A DNA stretch of 64,000 nt, taken from NCBI RefSeq assembly GCF_007988825.1, contig NZ_BJUW01000006.1, forward strand, positions 1 through 64,000. The letters run 5' to 3'. Source of the DNA: Microbacterium aerolatum. Its GTDB lineage: Bacteria > Actinomycetota > Actinomycetes > Actinomycetales > Microbacteriaceae. Shown here one piece after another: positions 34,229 through 48,900 of the stretch. The notes under the pieces were generated by a model, which did no database searches, was not told the origin of the DNA, and saw nothing but the letters and a program-made list of their open reading frames with translations. How positions within the stretch are numbered: position 1 is the first letter of the stretch; every line of letters begins with the position of its first letter. The translations under genes were made by a program, and so were the position numbers.

Positions 34229-35620
34229 ATGTCCTCTCCTGCCCAGCCCGACGTTCCTATCTGGGCACAGGTTCTGGACCTGCTCGATCAGGACGACCGC
34301 GTCACCCCGCAGCTGCAGGGTTTCCTGAGCCTCGCCGTTCCCGCCGGTGTCATGGGTGCCACTCTGTACCTCGACGTCCCGAACGACCTCACCGCGGCGC
34401 AGATCAACAAGCGTCTGCGGGTGCCGCTCATGGAAGGCCTCGCACGCTTGGGCGACGAGGTCACATCGTTCCGCGTCGTGGTCAATCACGAGCTCGCCGA
34501 GCAGCCGACCGCCCCGATCGCCGTCGCGGACTTCGGCCGCCCCGAGTCGCCGCGCACAGACCTTCCCATCGAGCAGCCCACCCCGATGCGACACGAGTCG
34601 CGACTGAACCCGAAGTACACGTTCGACAACTTCGTCATCGGTCAGTCCAACCGCTTCGCACACGCTGCGGCGGTCGCCGTGGCCGAAGCTCCGGCTAAGG
34701 CATACAACCCGCTGTTCATCTACGGCGACTCCGGACTCGGCAAGACGCACCTGCTCCACGCGATCGGCGACTACGCCCAGTCGCTCTACACGGGCGTGAA
34801 GGTTCGCTACGTATCGAGCGAAGAGTTCACCAACGACTTCATCAACTCGATCGCGAACAACCGCGGGTCAGCGTTCCAGGCGCGCTACCGCGACGTCGAC
34901 ATCCTCCTCATCGACGACATCCAGTTCCTGCAGGGCCGGGCCGAGACGCAGGAAACGTTCTTCCACACCTTCAACACGCTGCACGATCACAACAAGCAGA
35001 TCGTGATCACCAGCGACGTGGCCCCAAAGCATCTGACCGGTTTCGAAGACCGTATGCGCAGCCGCTTCGAGTGGGGTCTGATCACCGACGTCCAGGCGCC
35101 CGACCTCGAGACCCGCATCGCCATCCTCCGGAAGAAGGCGCAGAGCGAGGCGCTGCACATCCCCGACGAGGTGCTCGAATACATCGCCACGATCGTCTCC
35201 TCGAACATCCGTGAACTCGAAGGCGCCCTCATCCGGGTGTCGGCGTTCGCGAGCCTGAACCGATCCTCCCTCGACATCTCGCTCGCACAGACCGTGCTCC
35301 GCGACATCGTCGACACAGCGGAGGACAACATCATCTCGCCGACCGACATCATCACCGCGACAGCTCAGTACTTCAAGCTCACGGTGGACGACCTATACGG
35401 GTCCAGTCGGTCACAGCAGATCGCGACCGCACGTCAGATCGCCATGTACCTGTGCCGTGAGCGGACCAACCTGTCGCTTCCCAAGATCGGGCAGCTCTTC
35501 GGCAATCGCGACCACACCACCGTGATGTACGCGTACAAGAAGATCAGCGACCTCATGAAGGAGCGTCGCTCCATCTACAACCAGGTCACCGAGATCACCA
35601 CGCAGCTCGGCCGTCGCTGA
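34229..35620 (+). CDS. dnaA: Chromosomal replication initiator DnaA
   Basis: The 463-residue protein (from ATG 34229, behind CCGGAG) has the N-terminal helicase-interaction domain, a linker, the AAA+ domain with Walker A GDSGLGKTH (166-174), Walker B DILLIDDIQFLQG, and the C-terminal DnaA-box-binding helix-turn-helix (IGQLFGNRDHTTVMYAYKKI). It opens oriC and loads the replisome. The in-frame upstream extension contains DnaA boxes and is unlikely to be coding. Confidence 0.98.
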   Translation: MSSPAQPDVPIWAQVLDLLDQDDRVTPQLQGFLSLAVPAGVMGATLYLDVPNDLTAAQINKRLRVPLMEGLARLGDEVTSFRVVVNHELAEQPTAPIAVADFGRPESPRTDLPIEQPTPMRHESRLNPKYTFDNFVIGQSNRFAHAAAVAVAEAPAKAYNPLFIYGDSGLGKTHLLHAIGDYAQSLYTGVKVRYVSSEEFTNDFINSIANNRGSAFQARYRDVDILLIDDIQFLQGRAETQETFFHTFNTLHDHNKQIVITSDVAPKHLTGFEDRMRSRFEWGLITDVQAPDLETRIAILRKKAQSEALHIPDEVLEYIATIVSSNIRELEGALIRVSAFASLNRSSLDISLAQTVLRDIVDTAEDNIISPTDIITATAQYFKLTVDDLYGSSRSQQIATARQIAMYLCRERTNLSLPKIGQLFGNRDHTTVMYAYKKISDLMKERRSIYNQVTEITTQLGRR

Positions 35621-35639
35621 CCCCGAAACGCGACGCGCC

Positions 35640-35960
35640 CGCGTCGGATCCGAGCTTGACAGGTGTCCTCGGCATCCCTTTGAATGCCGCTTTGCACATG
35701 TGGATAACTTGTGGATGAATGCGACTCGGGTTCGGGACGAATGTGTGCGAATCGCGGCATACTGTGGATAACTCCTCGAAGAGGTGCCGTTGAGACTTCC
35801 GCATGTTCACGCGGTTTCCGCAGGGATTCCACATCTCACACGACTGTAGTTCCCTACTCGCGCCTGATATCCACCGAGTTATCCACAGTATCCACAGCTG
35901 TTAACACCGTTAAGAAGTTAATCCTCTGAAGACGGCATCCGATCACCTCGAAGGTGTGGG
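35640..35960. other. Origin of replication, oriC (dnaA-dnaN intergenic)
   Basis: DnaA boxes are seen at 35699-35707 (TGTGGATAA), 35709-35717 (TTGTGGATG), 35763-35771 (TGTGGATAA), 35879-35887 (TTATCCACA) and 35888-35896 (GTATCCACA), the last two in tandem. They are followed by an AT-rich stretch (35900-35926, GTTAACACCGTTAAGAAG) that could be the unwinding element. The location between dnaA and dnaN is the standard actinobacterial origin. Confidence 0.9.
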
Positions 35961-36060
35961 AAGCCGGCGTATGGCGCATTGTCGCTGTGGGGATACGATG
36001 GGAACCCCTGAGGTGGCTCCATGCCTCGCAGGTCTTGTAATTCACGACGAGGGAGCGCCA

Positions 36061-37203
36061 GTGAGGTTCCAGGTCAATCGCGATGTCTTCAGCGAAGCAG
36101 TGTCCTTCGTCGTCAAACTGCTGCCGCAGCGCAACCCCCAGCCGATCCTGGCCGGCGTGCTCATCGAAGCCGGGGATGACGGACTGACACTCTCCGCGTT
36201 CGACTACGAGGCATCTGCTCGAACGACCATCGACGCAACCGTCGAGACCGCCGGCACGATCCTGGTGCACGGTCGGCTGCTCTCGGACATCGCCAGCCGG
36301 CTGCCGAACGCCCCCATCGAGATCGCCGTCGAGGAAGACGGCGGCATCGCCGTCACCTGTGGTTCGGCGCGATTCACCCTGGCCGCGATGCCTGTCGAGG
36401 AGTACCCGTCGATCCCCGAGGTGTCCGGCTCATCCGGCGTCGTCCCGGCCGATGACTTCGGCACCGCGATCGCGCAGGTCGGTTTCGCCGCTTCCCGCGA
36501 CGATGTGACCCCGGTGCTGACCGGTGTGCAGCTCGAGGTGTCCGGCCAGAATCTCAGTCTCGTCGCCACCGACCGCTACCGCGTCTCGCTGCGCGATGTT
36601 CCGTGGGATGGCGAAGCGTCCGAGCAGACCGCGCTGGTCCCCGCCCGCACCCTCACCGAGGTCGGCAAGACTTTCGGGCACGCCGGCACCATCCAGGTCG
36701 CGTTCTCCGGCAGCGGCGATCGCGAGATCATCGCCTTCACCGCCGGCAACAAGACCGTGACGTCGTTGCTGATCAAGGGCAATTTCCCGCCCGTGCGCCG
36801 CCTGTTCCCCGAGCAGACCGACCACTACGCGGTCGTCAACACCGCTGACCTCATCGAGGCCGTCCGCCGTGTCGCCCTCGTCCTCGATCGCGCAGCTCCG
36901 CTGCGATTCACGTTCACCTCGGACAGCGTGACGATGGATGCTTCGGGCAGCGAGCAGGCTCGCGCATCGGAGTCCGTCGACGCGCACCTCACCGGTGGCG
37001 CGGATGTGACCCTCGGCCTGAACCCGCAGTATCTGACCGAGGCACTGAGCGCGGTCAAGAGCGAGTTCGTCCGAGTGACGTTCACGTCGAGCGACAACGC
37101 GAACAAGCTGAGCCCGGTGCTCATCACGAGCCAGACCTCGGTCGACCAGGCGGGTTCGGATTCGTTCAAGTACCTGCTCCAGCCGAACCTGCTCCTCCGC
37201 TGA
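36061..37203 (+). CDS. dnaN: DNA polymerase III subunit beta (sliding clamp)
   Basis: The 380-residue clamp has three repeated DNA-clamp domains (VRFQVNRDVFSEAVSFVVKLL; FGTAIAQVGFAASRDDVTPVLTGV; NTADLIEAVRRVALVLDRAAPLRF) and ends with ...FKYLLQPNLLLR. It tethers the polymerase to DNA. The start is GTG 36061, behind GAGGGAG; the in-frame extension to 35956 would intrude on the origin. Confidence 0.96.
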   Translation: MRFQVNRDVFSEAVSFVVKLLPQRNPQPILAGVLIEAGDDGLTLSAFDYEASARTTIDATVETAGTILVHGRLLSDIASRLPNAPIEIAVEEDGGIAVTCGSARFTLAAMPVEEYPSIPEVSGSSGVVPADDFGTAIAQVGFAASRDDVTPVLTGVQLEVSGQNLSLVATDRYRVSLRDVPWDGEASEQTALVPARTLTEVGKTFGHAGTIQVAFSGSGDREIIAFTAGNKTVTSLLIKGNFPPVRRLFPEQTDHYAVVNTADLIEAVRRVALVLDRAAPLRFTFTSDSVTMDASGSEQARASESVDAHLTGGADVTLGLNPQYLTEALSAVKSEFVRVTFTSSDNANKLSPVLITSQTSVDQAGSDSFKYLLQPNLLLR

Positions 37204-37217
37204 GACCGACCTCGACC

Positions 37218-37298
37218 TGCACAAGGCTTCGACTCGCTTCGCTCGCTCACCCCGTTTCGTCTTCGGCGCTGCGCGCCTTCGCTCAACGACCCGCGAGC
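37218..37298. repeat. Solitary palindrome fragment of the parA-rsmG array type
   Basis: The stretch GACTCGCTTCGCTCGCTCA...CTTCGCTCAACGACCCGCGAG matches the right arm of the 29818-30810 palindrome units, without a parS. It lies downstream of dnaN. Confidence 0.75.
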
Positions 37299-37346
37299 TA
37301 TCAACGCCCCGCTCGACGCCAAACACCGCGCGAGTTTCCAAGCGAA

Positions 37347-37438
37347 GCGATGGATGCCGTCGACGGGCTGGCACCGGGTCTGGCGGGAGCACGGCCGAAG
37401 GCCGAGCGAGGGCATGTCCCGACGACGGCATCCATCGC
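37347..37438. repeat. Inverted repeat between dnaN and recF
   Basis: Perfect 16-bp arms GCGATGGATGCCGTCG (37347-37362) and its complement (37423-37438) enclose a 60-bp centre that contains a smaller GGCCGAAGGCC palindrome. No coding frame of note lies inside. Confidence 0.75.
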
Positions 37439-37488
37439 GTAGCGATACCGTCGCCGTCACTGTCCCCACCCCGAAGTAGGCTGAAGTC

Positions 37489-38664
37489 GTGATTGTGGAG
37501 CACCTGAACCTGGTCGACTTCCGCAACTACGCGACCGCCGATCTCAGTCTCCTTCCCGGCCCGAACGTGCTCGTCGGGCGCAACGGTCAGGGAAAGACGA
37601 ACCTCGCCGAAGCCGTCGTCTTCCTCGCGACGCTCGGATCGCACCGGGTGTCGTCGGATGCGCCGATGGTCCGCGACGGCAAGGAGTTCGCCGTCATCCG
37701 CGCCAGACTCTCGGTCGGCGAGCGACGCGTGCTCACCGAGGTGCAGATCAACCGGCAGGGTTCGAACAAGGCGCGCATCAACGGCTCCCCGTCCAAGACG
37801 AGCGAGCTCCCCCGGTACGCGCACGTCGTGCTCTTCGCCCCCGAAGACCTCCAGATCGTGCGCGGCGACCCGTCTTCGCGTAGAAGATTCGCAGATCAGC
37901 TGCTGATTCAGCGCACACCGCGAATGGCGGCGGTCCTCGGCGACTACGACCGCGTGCTGAAGCAGCGCACAGCTCTGCTGAAATCGGCCCGTGCCCGCGG
38001 CATCCGCGGAGAAGCGCTGACGACCCTCGAGGTCTGGGACGACAAGCTCGTGGCACTCGGCTCCGAGATCATCGACGCCCGCCTCCGCCTGGCATCCGCG
38101 TTGCAGCATCCGCTGGCATCCGCCTACACGGCGATCGCCGGCGCCGATCACAGTCCTGAGCTCGAATGGGCGCTGTCGGTCAAGGGCGGAGATCCCGAAG
38201 AGGGCGAGGTCGGCGCCGATGACAGTCGCGGGGGCCTTGCCGACATGTTCCGCGCCGCACTGCAGGCCAAGCGCACCCAGGAGCTCGACCGCGGACTCAC
38301 GCTCGTCGGTCCGCACCGCGACGATCTGCTGCTGCGCGTGCGCGATCTCCCGGTGAAGGGGTACGCCTCCCACGGCGAATCCTGGTCGGTCGCACTCGCC
38401 CTGCGTCTGGCTTCCGCTGAACTGCTGCGCGCGGAGTCCCCAGCCGGCGACCCGGTACTGATCCTCGACGACGTTTTCGCCGAACTCGATGCCGATCGCC
38501 GTCAGCGACTGGCAACCCTGACCTCCGGGTACGAGCAGGTCATCGTCACGGCCGCTGTCGAAGAGGACATCCCCGAGCCCCTCCACCGGCACGTCGTCAG
38601 GATCCACGCGGGTACGATCAGCGACGAGCGCGACACCGACGACGAGGGGAAGGCCGCCGAATGA
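37489..38664 (+). CDS. recF: DNA replication/repair protein RecF
   Basis: The 391-residue SMC-like ATPase has Walker A GRNGQGKTNLAEA (about residues 28-40), the VLFAPEDLQIVRGDPSSRRRF segment, the signature region and Walker B PVLILDDVFAELDADRR. It loads RecA at gaps. The start is GTG 37489; TAGGCT (37477-37482) ends 6 nt before it, so the mRNA is probably leaderless. Confidence 0.96.
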   Translation: MIVEHLNLVDFRNYATADLSLLPGPNVLVGRNGQGKTNLAEAVVFLATLGSHRVSSDAPMVRDGKEFAVIRARLSVGERRVLTEVQINRQGSNKARINGSPSKTSELPRYAHVVLFAPEDLQIVRGDPSSRRRFADQLLIQRTPRMAAVLGDYDRVLKQRTALLKSARARGIRGEALTTLEVWDDKLVALGSEIIDARLRLASALQHPLASAYTAIAGADHSPELEWALSVKGGDPEEGEVGADDSRGGLADMFRAALQAKRTQELDRGLTLVGPHRDDLLLRVRDLPVKGYASHGESWSVALALRLASAELLRAESPAGDPVLILDDVFAELDADRRQRLATLTSGYEQVIVTAAVEEDIPEPLHRHVVRIHAGTISDERDTDDEGKAAE

Positions 38665-39146
38665 CAGACGCCGACACCCCCGAGACCGTCGCCACCTACC
38701 TGCGCCTGCGCGGTCTGAAGCCCAGTTCCAAGAGCTGGAAGCGCAAGCGCCGCATCCAGGACGATGACGACAACGCACCGTTCACTCCTGGGCGCGACCC
38801 CGGGGCCCTCGGCGCCGTCCTCGACAAGCTCAGCCGCGAATCCGGCTGGGAGATCACCCTCGCCCGTGAAGATCTCGTGCGGCAGTGGGCGGATCTCGCC
38901 GGGCACGACACCGCGAAGCACTCCGAACCGGTCTCGCTGGAGAACGGGATGCTGACCGTGAAATGCGATTCGACGGCATGGGCGAAGAACCTGCAGTTCA
39001 TGCGCGCGACCATCCTCACCGAGATCGGCAGACGCTATCCGCAGGCGGGTGTGGACAACCTCCGCTTCATCGGCCCGGACGTCCCTTCTTGGAAATGGGG
39101 GCCCAGAGCCGTCCCAGGGCGGGGTCCGCGCGATACCTACGGGTAG
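38661..39146 (+). CDS. dciA: DUF721 protein, DciA-type helicase-loader homologue
   Basis: The 161-residue protein has a basic N-terminus, GALGAVLDKLSRESGWE, WADLAGHDTAKHSEP and a KH-like C-terminal region (LTVKCDSTAWAKNLQFMRATILTEI). This is the DUF721 protein always found between recF and gyrB in actinobacteria, and DciA proteins interact with the replicative helicase. It overlaps recF by 4 nt. Confidence 0.88.
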   Translation: MTDADTPETVATYLRLRGLKPSSKSWKRKRRIQDDDDNAPFTPGRDPGALGAVLDKLSRESGWEITLAREDLVRQWADLAGHDTAKHSEPVSLENGMLTVKCDSTAWAKNLQFMRATILTEIGRRYPQAGVDNLRFIGPDVPSWKWGPRAVPGRGPRDTYG

Positions 39147-39226
39147 GACACCATCGAGGGGGTCCGGATCGATTTCAGGGCCACACACGGCCGTTCAGCG
39201 AGGTAAAGGGGCCTCGATGAGGGTAG

Positions 39227-41311
<2,085 letters not shown>

Positions 41312-41365
41312 CGCCTCGACATCGACGAGCGCGCCGAGACGACACGCAGACACTGAAAGAAACAC

Positions 41366-43923
<2,558 letters not shown>

Positions 43924-43927
<4 letters not shown>

Positions 43928-44328
43928 GCACAGTAGCCGACAAGCTGGCGAAGAAGTCCACGCGCAAGACCGGCGGCAAGCAGGTCCGTCTGCGCCTGGT
44001 CTATGTCGACTTCTGGTCGGCCGTGAAGCTCTCCTTCCTTGGTGCCGTCGCACTCGCGATCGTGACCATGGTGTCGTTCTTCCTGGTCTACCTCGTGCTG
44101 CAGGCCACCGGCCTGATCGCGGGCGCCGCCGACTTCGTCGGACAGATCACTGACAACGCCGTGGACCTGCAGGCCCTGCTGGGCCTGCCCCAGGTGATGG
44201 CCTTCGCGGCGGTGGTGTCGATCCTGAACCTCATCGTGGTCACCGTGCTCGGCGCCGTCGTGGCCGGCATCTACAACCTCGCCGTGAAGGTGACCGGCGG
44301 TCTGCTCGTCGGCTTCATGTCGAACTAG
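43924..44328 (+). CDS. DUF3566 domain-containing membrane protein
   Basis: The 134-residue protein has two transmembrane helices ([23 protein letters not shown] and [25 protein letters not shown]) after a basic N-terminus. DUF3566 genes follow gyrA in actinobacteria. It overlaps the gyrA stop by 4 nt. It is the last core gene before the accessory island; the tRNA-Ile/tRNA-Ala genes that often follow are not here. Confidence 0.92.
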
Positions 44329-44335
44329 CGAACTG

Positions 44336-44848
44336 TCAGCGAGTTTCCGGTAGCGGGAGTGTGACGCGCATCTCGTCGAAGACGTCGTTCGTTTCATAGA
44401 CCTCGCCGAAAACCGCGGTGCCGGATTCGGTCAGCTTCGGCTGTCGGATCACGAGCTGCTGATACGTGCTGTTGCGAGAAACTTCAACGCCATCGTGTTG
44501 GACTATGAGTGACAAGCGGTCGCCGAAATCTCCGTCGGCGACCGTCAACTCGACGCTACCGGCGCTCATATGCAACCACGGATCGCTGATGCAGACGTAG
44601 AGCATTCCCATGTGTCCGCCAAACTCGACCCGCCCGCGAAACTGAACCACGCCTGTGTGACTCGCCAGGTCAAACCGGCTGATGTCAGCAAGTGAGAACT
44701 GGAACTCGCCGGTGGTCGATTCGTCTGCGCTGTCGGAGAGCTTCCGTGTGCCGTCGCGCAACGCAGTGACATAGTCGATGAGCGATTTTTTGATCCCCCA
44801 GCGCAGGTGAAACGCGGGCGCCTGCATTCGCGACCCGTGCGTCATCAT
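44336..44848 (-). CDS. HtaA-domain protein without a signal peptide
   Basis: The 170-residue protein is essentially one HtaA domain: LRWGIKKSLIDYVTALRDG, then FQFSLADISRFDLASHTGVVQFRGRVEFGGHMGMLYVCISDPWLHM. HtaA domains are known from secreted or wall-bound haem-binding proteins of Corynebacterium. Here there is no signal peptide or membrane anchor, so it is likely cytoplasmic. It overlaps the LysR gene by 4 nt (ATGA at 44845-44848) and lies beside the P450 fusion, so a substrate- or haem-related role in that pathway is possible but unproven. Confidence 0.75.
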   Translation of the reverse strand: MMTHGSRMQAPAFHLRWGIKKSLIDYVTALRDGTRKLSDSADESTTGEFQFSLADISRFDLASHTGVVQFRGRVEFGGHMGMLYVCISDPWLHMSAGSVELTVADGDFGDRLSLIVQHDGVEVSRNSTYQQLVIRQPKLTESGTAVFGEVYETNDVFDEMRVTLPLPETR

Positions 44849-45801
44849 TCGCTCTCCAACGTCGAAGCATCAGCAAGAGTCGGCCACGCGACACGCTTGG
44901 CGAAGTCGATCAGCGCACGCACGCGTTGTGGCGGTTCGAGCTCGACGGACCAGATCACATCAACGGCGACCGGTTCCACGGGAGGGGAGATGTTCTTCAT
45001 GATTACGGGCAGCCCTTCATAGCTTGCGGGGTTCACCGGGCGGTGCATGAGTATGCCGTATCCGAGCCCACGGCCGACGAGTGTGCGCACTGCTTCGTAG
45101 CTTGCGGTGCGGTGACGTACTCGTGGCGCTATTCCGCGTGAGGTGAACAGATTTAGGGTGTTCTCACTTGAGGGCGGGATGTCGAGCAGGATCAGATCGT
45201 CATTGATCATCTCCTCCAGTCGGATCGATTCACGATGGGCAAGTGGGTGATCGGCAGCCAGAAGAATGTGTTGCGGTAGCGCGTACAGATGCTCGCGAAA
45301 CGGATGCCCGGGAACAAGCGCGTCGTAGATGAAGGCGGCATCGATCTCCCCTGCCGCGAGACGCTCGTCGAGTCGTTCGTGGGTGATCTCGAGAATCACC
45401 AGGTCGATCTTGGGATGGCGCTCCTCAAATCCGCGCAGCAGGTGGGGCAAGACAGTCGGCACCAGGGTCGGATAGCAGCCGATCGTGATCGGGCCGACCA
45501 ATTCGCCCGGTTCCGCCTTTATCGCCATCCGCAGTTCACGAGCGCTGCGCAGCAGATGGCGAGCGTCGGCGACGATGCGTTCCCCGGCAGAGGTGAGTGT
45601 GAGACCGTGGGCCTTGCGCCGCACGGCGAGCTTGACGTCAAGGCTGCGTTCCAATTCGGTGATCGCATCTGAGAGCGCAGAAGAGGACACGTGCAGATGT
45701 CGGGATGCCGATGCGATCGTTCCCGCGTCGGCAGCGGCGATCAGATAAGACAGTTGGCGCAGCGTGAACTCCGGTACGACGTCCTCGTGAAAATTCGGAA
45801 T
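44845..45801 (-). CDS. LysR family transcriptional regulator (non-standard start)
   Basis: The protein has the LysR winged helix (FTLRQLSYLIAAADAGTIASASRHLHVSSSALSDAITELERSL) and the periplasmic-binding-like effector domain (VGPITIGCYPTLVPTVLPHLLRGFEERHPKIDLVI). The conserved helix-turn-helix extends upstream of the first ordinary start (GTG at 45690). Between the upstream in-frame stop and that GTG there is no ATG, GTG or TTG. An ATT at 45801 behind GGAAGGA is the best candidate start; this end is inferred. It is divergent from the P450 fusion, its probable target. Confidence 0.8.
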   Translation of the reverse strand: MPNFHEDVVPEFTLRQLSYLIAAADAGTIASASRHLHVSSSALSDAITELERSLDVKLAVRRKAHGLTLTSAGERIVADARHLLRSARELRMAIKAEPGELVGPITIGCYPTLVPTVLPHLLRGFEERHPKIDLVILEITHERLDERLAAGEIDAAFIYDALVPGHPFREHLYALPQHILLAADHPLAHRESIRLEEMINDDLILLDIPPSSENTLNLFTSRGIAPRVRHRTASYEAVRTLVGRGLGYGILMHRPVNPASYEGLPVIMKNISPPVEPVAVDVIWSVELEPPQRVRALIDFAKRVAWPTLADASTLESE

Positions 45802-45908
45802 AACCGTTGTCCTTCCACTAACTTGTGAACTTTTGCCAGCTTAGGATCTGGCGCAGAGTGGAGCAAGGCCCTTACGTCATGGGGCTGTTCGCACAAAGGA
45901 GTCGAATC

Positions 45909-48900
45909 ATGATCGATGCACGCGTTGAGAGCGCCGGTACTCCCGCCCCGGTCGCGGACTGGGTCACAATCGCTGATCTCTATCGGGATCCGTTTCCGAT
46001 CTACGACCGACTACGCGCCGAAGGCGGCGTGCACTGGGTGCCCGCGGTGGGGCGCTACTTGATCACCTCTTACGACGCGGTGCACACGACGGAGTTCGAC
46101 CAGGAGACCTTCTCTGCCAATGAAGAGGGCTCTCTGCAGATCCGGGCGATGGGTCATTCGATGCTGCGCCGCGATGATCCGGAACACTACGCCGAGCGAA
46201 AGGCGTGGCAACCGGTTCTGCGCCCCGGCGTGGTCAAGCGGACCTGGACCTCAGTTTTTCAACGCAACGCGAATCGCTATCTCGATGAGCTCATCGAGAA
46301 GGGACCGGGCGCCGATCTCATCTGGGACTTCGCCGCCCCGTACGCCGCGGAGAACCTCCGCGAGATCCTCGGTTTTCACAACGCCACACAACAGGATCTG
46401 CAGCGCTGGTCGCAGACGATGATCTCGGCGACGGGTAATTATGCTGACGACCCCGATGTCTGGGCAGAGGGAAAAAGATCATTCGACGAAGTCGACACCG
46501 CGCTCGATGAGATGCTCAAGTGGCATCTCGCCCATCCTGACCATTCGCTCATCTCAACCCTGCTGCGTATCCCGGATTACCAGATGCCGATCGAGAAGAT
46601 TCGAGCGAACATCAAGATGACCATCGGCGGAGGGCTGAATGAGCCCAGGGATGCGCTTGGCGTTGCCGCCTGGGCCCTGCTGGAACACCCTGAACAGCGT
46701 CGTTCCGTGGAGCAGGACCCATCGTTGTGGCCAACGGTCTTCGATGAGGCCATCCGTTGGATCGCTCCCATCGGTCTATATTCACGACAGGTGACCAGAG
46801 ACACCGTGCTTGCCGGTCGCGAGTTGCCTGCCGGCGCGAAGCTGGGGATCTGTATTCTTTCGGCCAACCGCGATGAGAATGTTTGGGCGGATGCGGCAGC
46901 GTTCGACCTACGTCGTGAAGTGAAGCCGCATCTTTCCTTCAGTAAGGGCGTGCACGTGTGTCTGGGTGCCTGGGTGGCCAAGGCGGAAGTCGCCACCGTG
47001 GGTCTTCCCGCACTGTTCAGCCGCTTGCGTGGTCTTGATCTGATACCGCAGCGACCGGCAGAGATCGGCGGATGGGTGTTCCGCGGAATGCTGAGCATGC
47101 CGATCACCTGGTCGGAGGCAGAGACAGCCCACGACGGATCCGAGGTCTTGTCGAGAGTTTCAGGCGCGGCTACCGTCTTGTCGGGGGCCGGGGAATCGAC
47201 GAGCCCCGCACCGACAGTAGCGATCGTCGGTGCGGGGCCGGCCGGTTGCTTCACCGCTCAGGCAGTGCGCCGACTCATGCCCGATGCGCAGATCGATGTC
47301 TTCGACAGGTTGCCGGTGCCCTACGGCCTTGTGCGATTCGGTGTTGCTGCTGACCATCAGGGCACGAAGTCGGTCACTCGGCAGTTCGATCGACTGTTCA
47401 CCCGTGAGAATGTGCGATTCCATGGGAATGTCACTATCGGCACAGACCTTGAACTGGACGTGCTTCGCGAAACGCATGATGCGGTGGTCCTGTCGACGGG
47501 ACTTCGCGAAGATGCGGAGTTGAGCATTCCGGGCGCGGCGGCTGCGGGGCTGATGGGAGCGGGACGAGTTACGCGTGTCCTCAACGGACATCCGGATGAG
47601 ACTGATGAGGTGCGATCGTTGGGTGCAGATGTGGTCGTCGTTGGCCACGGCAACGTCGCAGTCGATGTGGTTCGCCTCCTCGTTGCCGACCACAACGCGT
47701 TCGACGGCAGCGACATCGACGATGCTGTGCGCGAGCGGATGGTGAAGGATCTGCGTGTCGTGCATATTGTGGGCAGGTCGTCGCCCGCGTCGGCGAAGTT
47801 CGACCCGGTGATGGTCCGAGAGCTCGCGGCCCTTTCGGGCGTTGAGCACGTCGTGCATGGGCTCGAAGATCTAGAGACCCCCGCGGGCAAGGATGCCCGC
47901 GTAGACGCGATTCGTGACCTCGGAGCGCGTGCGGAACCTGAACCGCGGGTCCGGGTGCGGTGGTGGTTCGGGTTGACTCCGGCTGCCGTGCGGGAGGAGG
48001 GCGGGTCTGTGCAGTCGGTGCAGTTCTCCAACCGGTCAGGTCAGAGCGTGACACTTCGAGCGGACAGCGTAATCACCGCGGTGGGTTTCACGGCAGGCGA
48101 TGACACTCCGGTGGCGGCAGGTGCACACGACGATGGTCGGATCATGCCGGGCCTTTACGCCGCGGGTTGGTTGCGCAGAGGACCACGGGGAACGATTCCT
48201 GATCAGCGCAACGACGCACGCGAGCTTGCCCGGCTGCTGCTGGACGACATCACCAGCGGTGCCGTGACCATGAACCGACCAGGACGCGACGCTTTGCCGA
48301 GCGTGCCCGGTGTTGTCGATTTCGACGGCTGGCGCCGCATTGATCTGCGCGAGACGATGGGAGCGGCACCGGGGCGAGTGCGTGCCAAGTTGCGCACGCA
48401 CTCGGAGCTTCTGGTGACAGCCGCAGACCTCACCCTCGTGCTCAACGATTCTGTATCCGACATCGATCTCACGTCGTCGGTGTTGGCCGTGCCCATCACG
48501 ATCGCCTACGGCACCGAGTCGGGAGGTGCCGAGCTCGTCGCCGAAGACCTGGGTCGCCGTTTCGGAGAGCGGGCGGATGTCAAGATCGCGGATCTGGCGG
48601 AGATCGGTCCTGAAGACATCGACAGTTCGCGGATGCTGGTCGTTGTGTGCTCGACCTATGGCGACGGCGAGTTGCCCACCGGAGTGCGGCCTCTGCTCGA
48701 TGCACTGCGCACCGAGCGACCGAACCTGAATGCGCTCACCTTCGCTGTATTTGGCATGGGAGATCGCAGCTACGCCAAGACGTACTCGCGCGGCAGCGAG
48801 TTGTTGGCGGAGGCTCTGTCAGATCTCGGAGCGATGCGCGTCGGTGAATACGGGCGTCATGATGCGGGTGGTGCGATCGATGCGGTTGAGGCCGCTGCCG

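Noticed and set aside
36430-38778. Long minus-strand open frame opposite dnaN-recF
   Set aside because: Antisense shadow of dnaN and recF; no recognisable motifs and it crosses the intergenic palindromes.
44329-44336. tRNA-Ile/tRNA-Ala genes expected after gyrA-DUF3566
   Set aside because: Only a few bases separate DUF3566 from the next gene and no tRNA cloverleaf or TTC-x-A-x-T loop is seen there; no tRNA was recognised elsewhere in the window.
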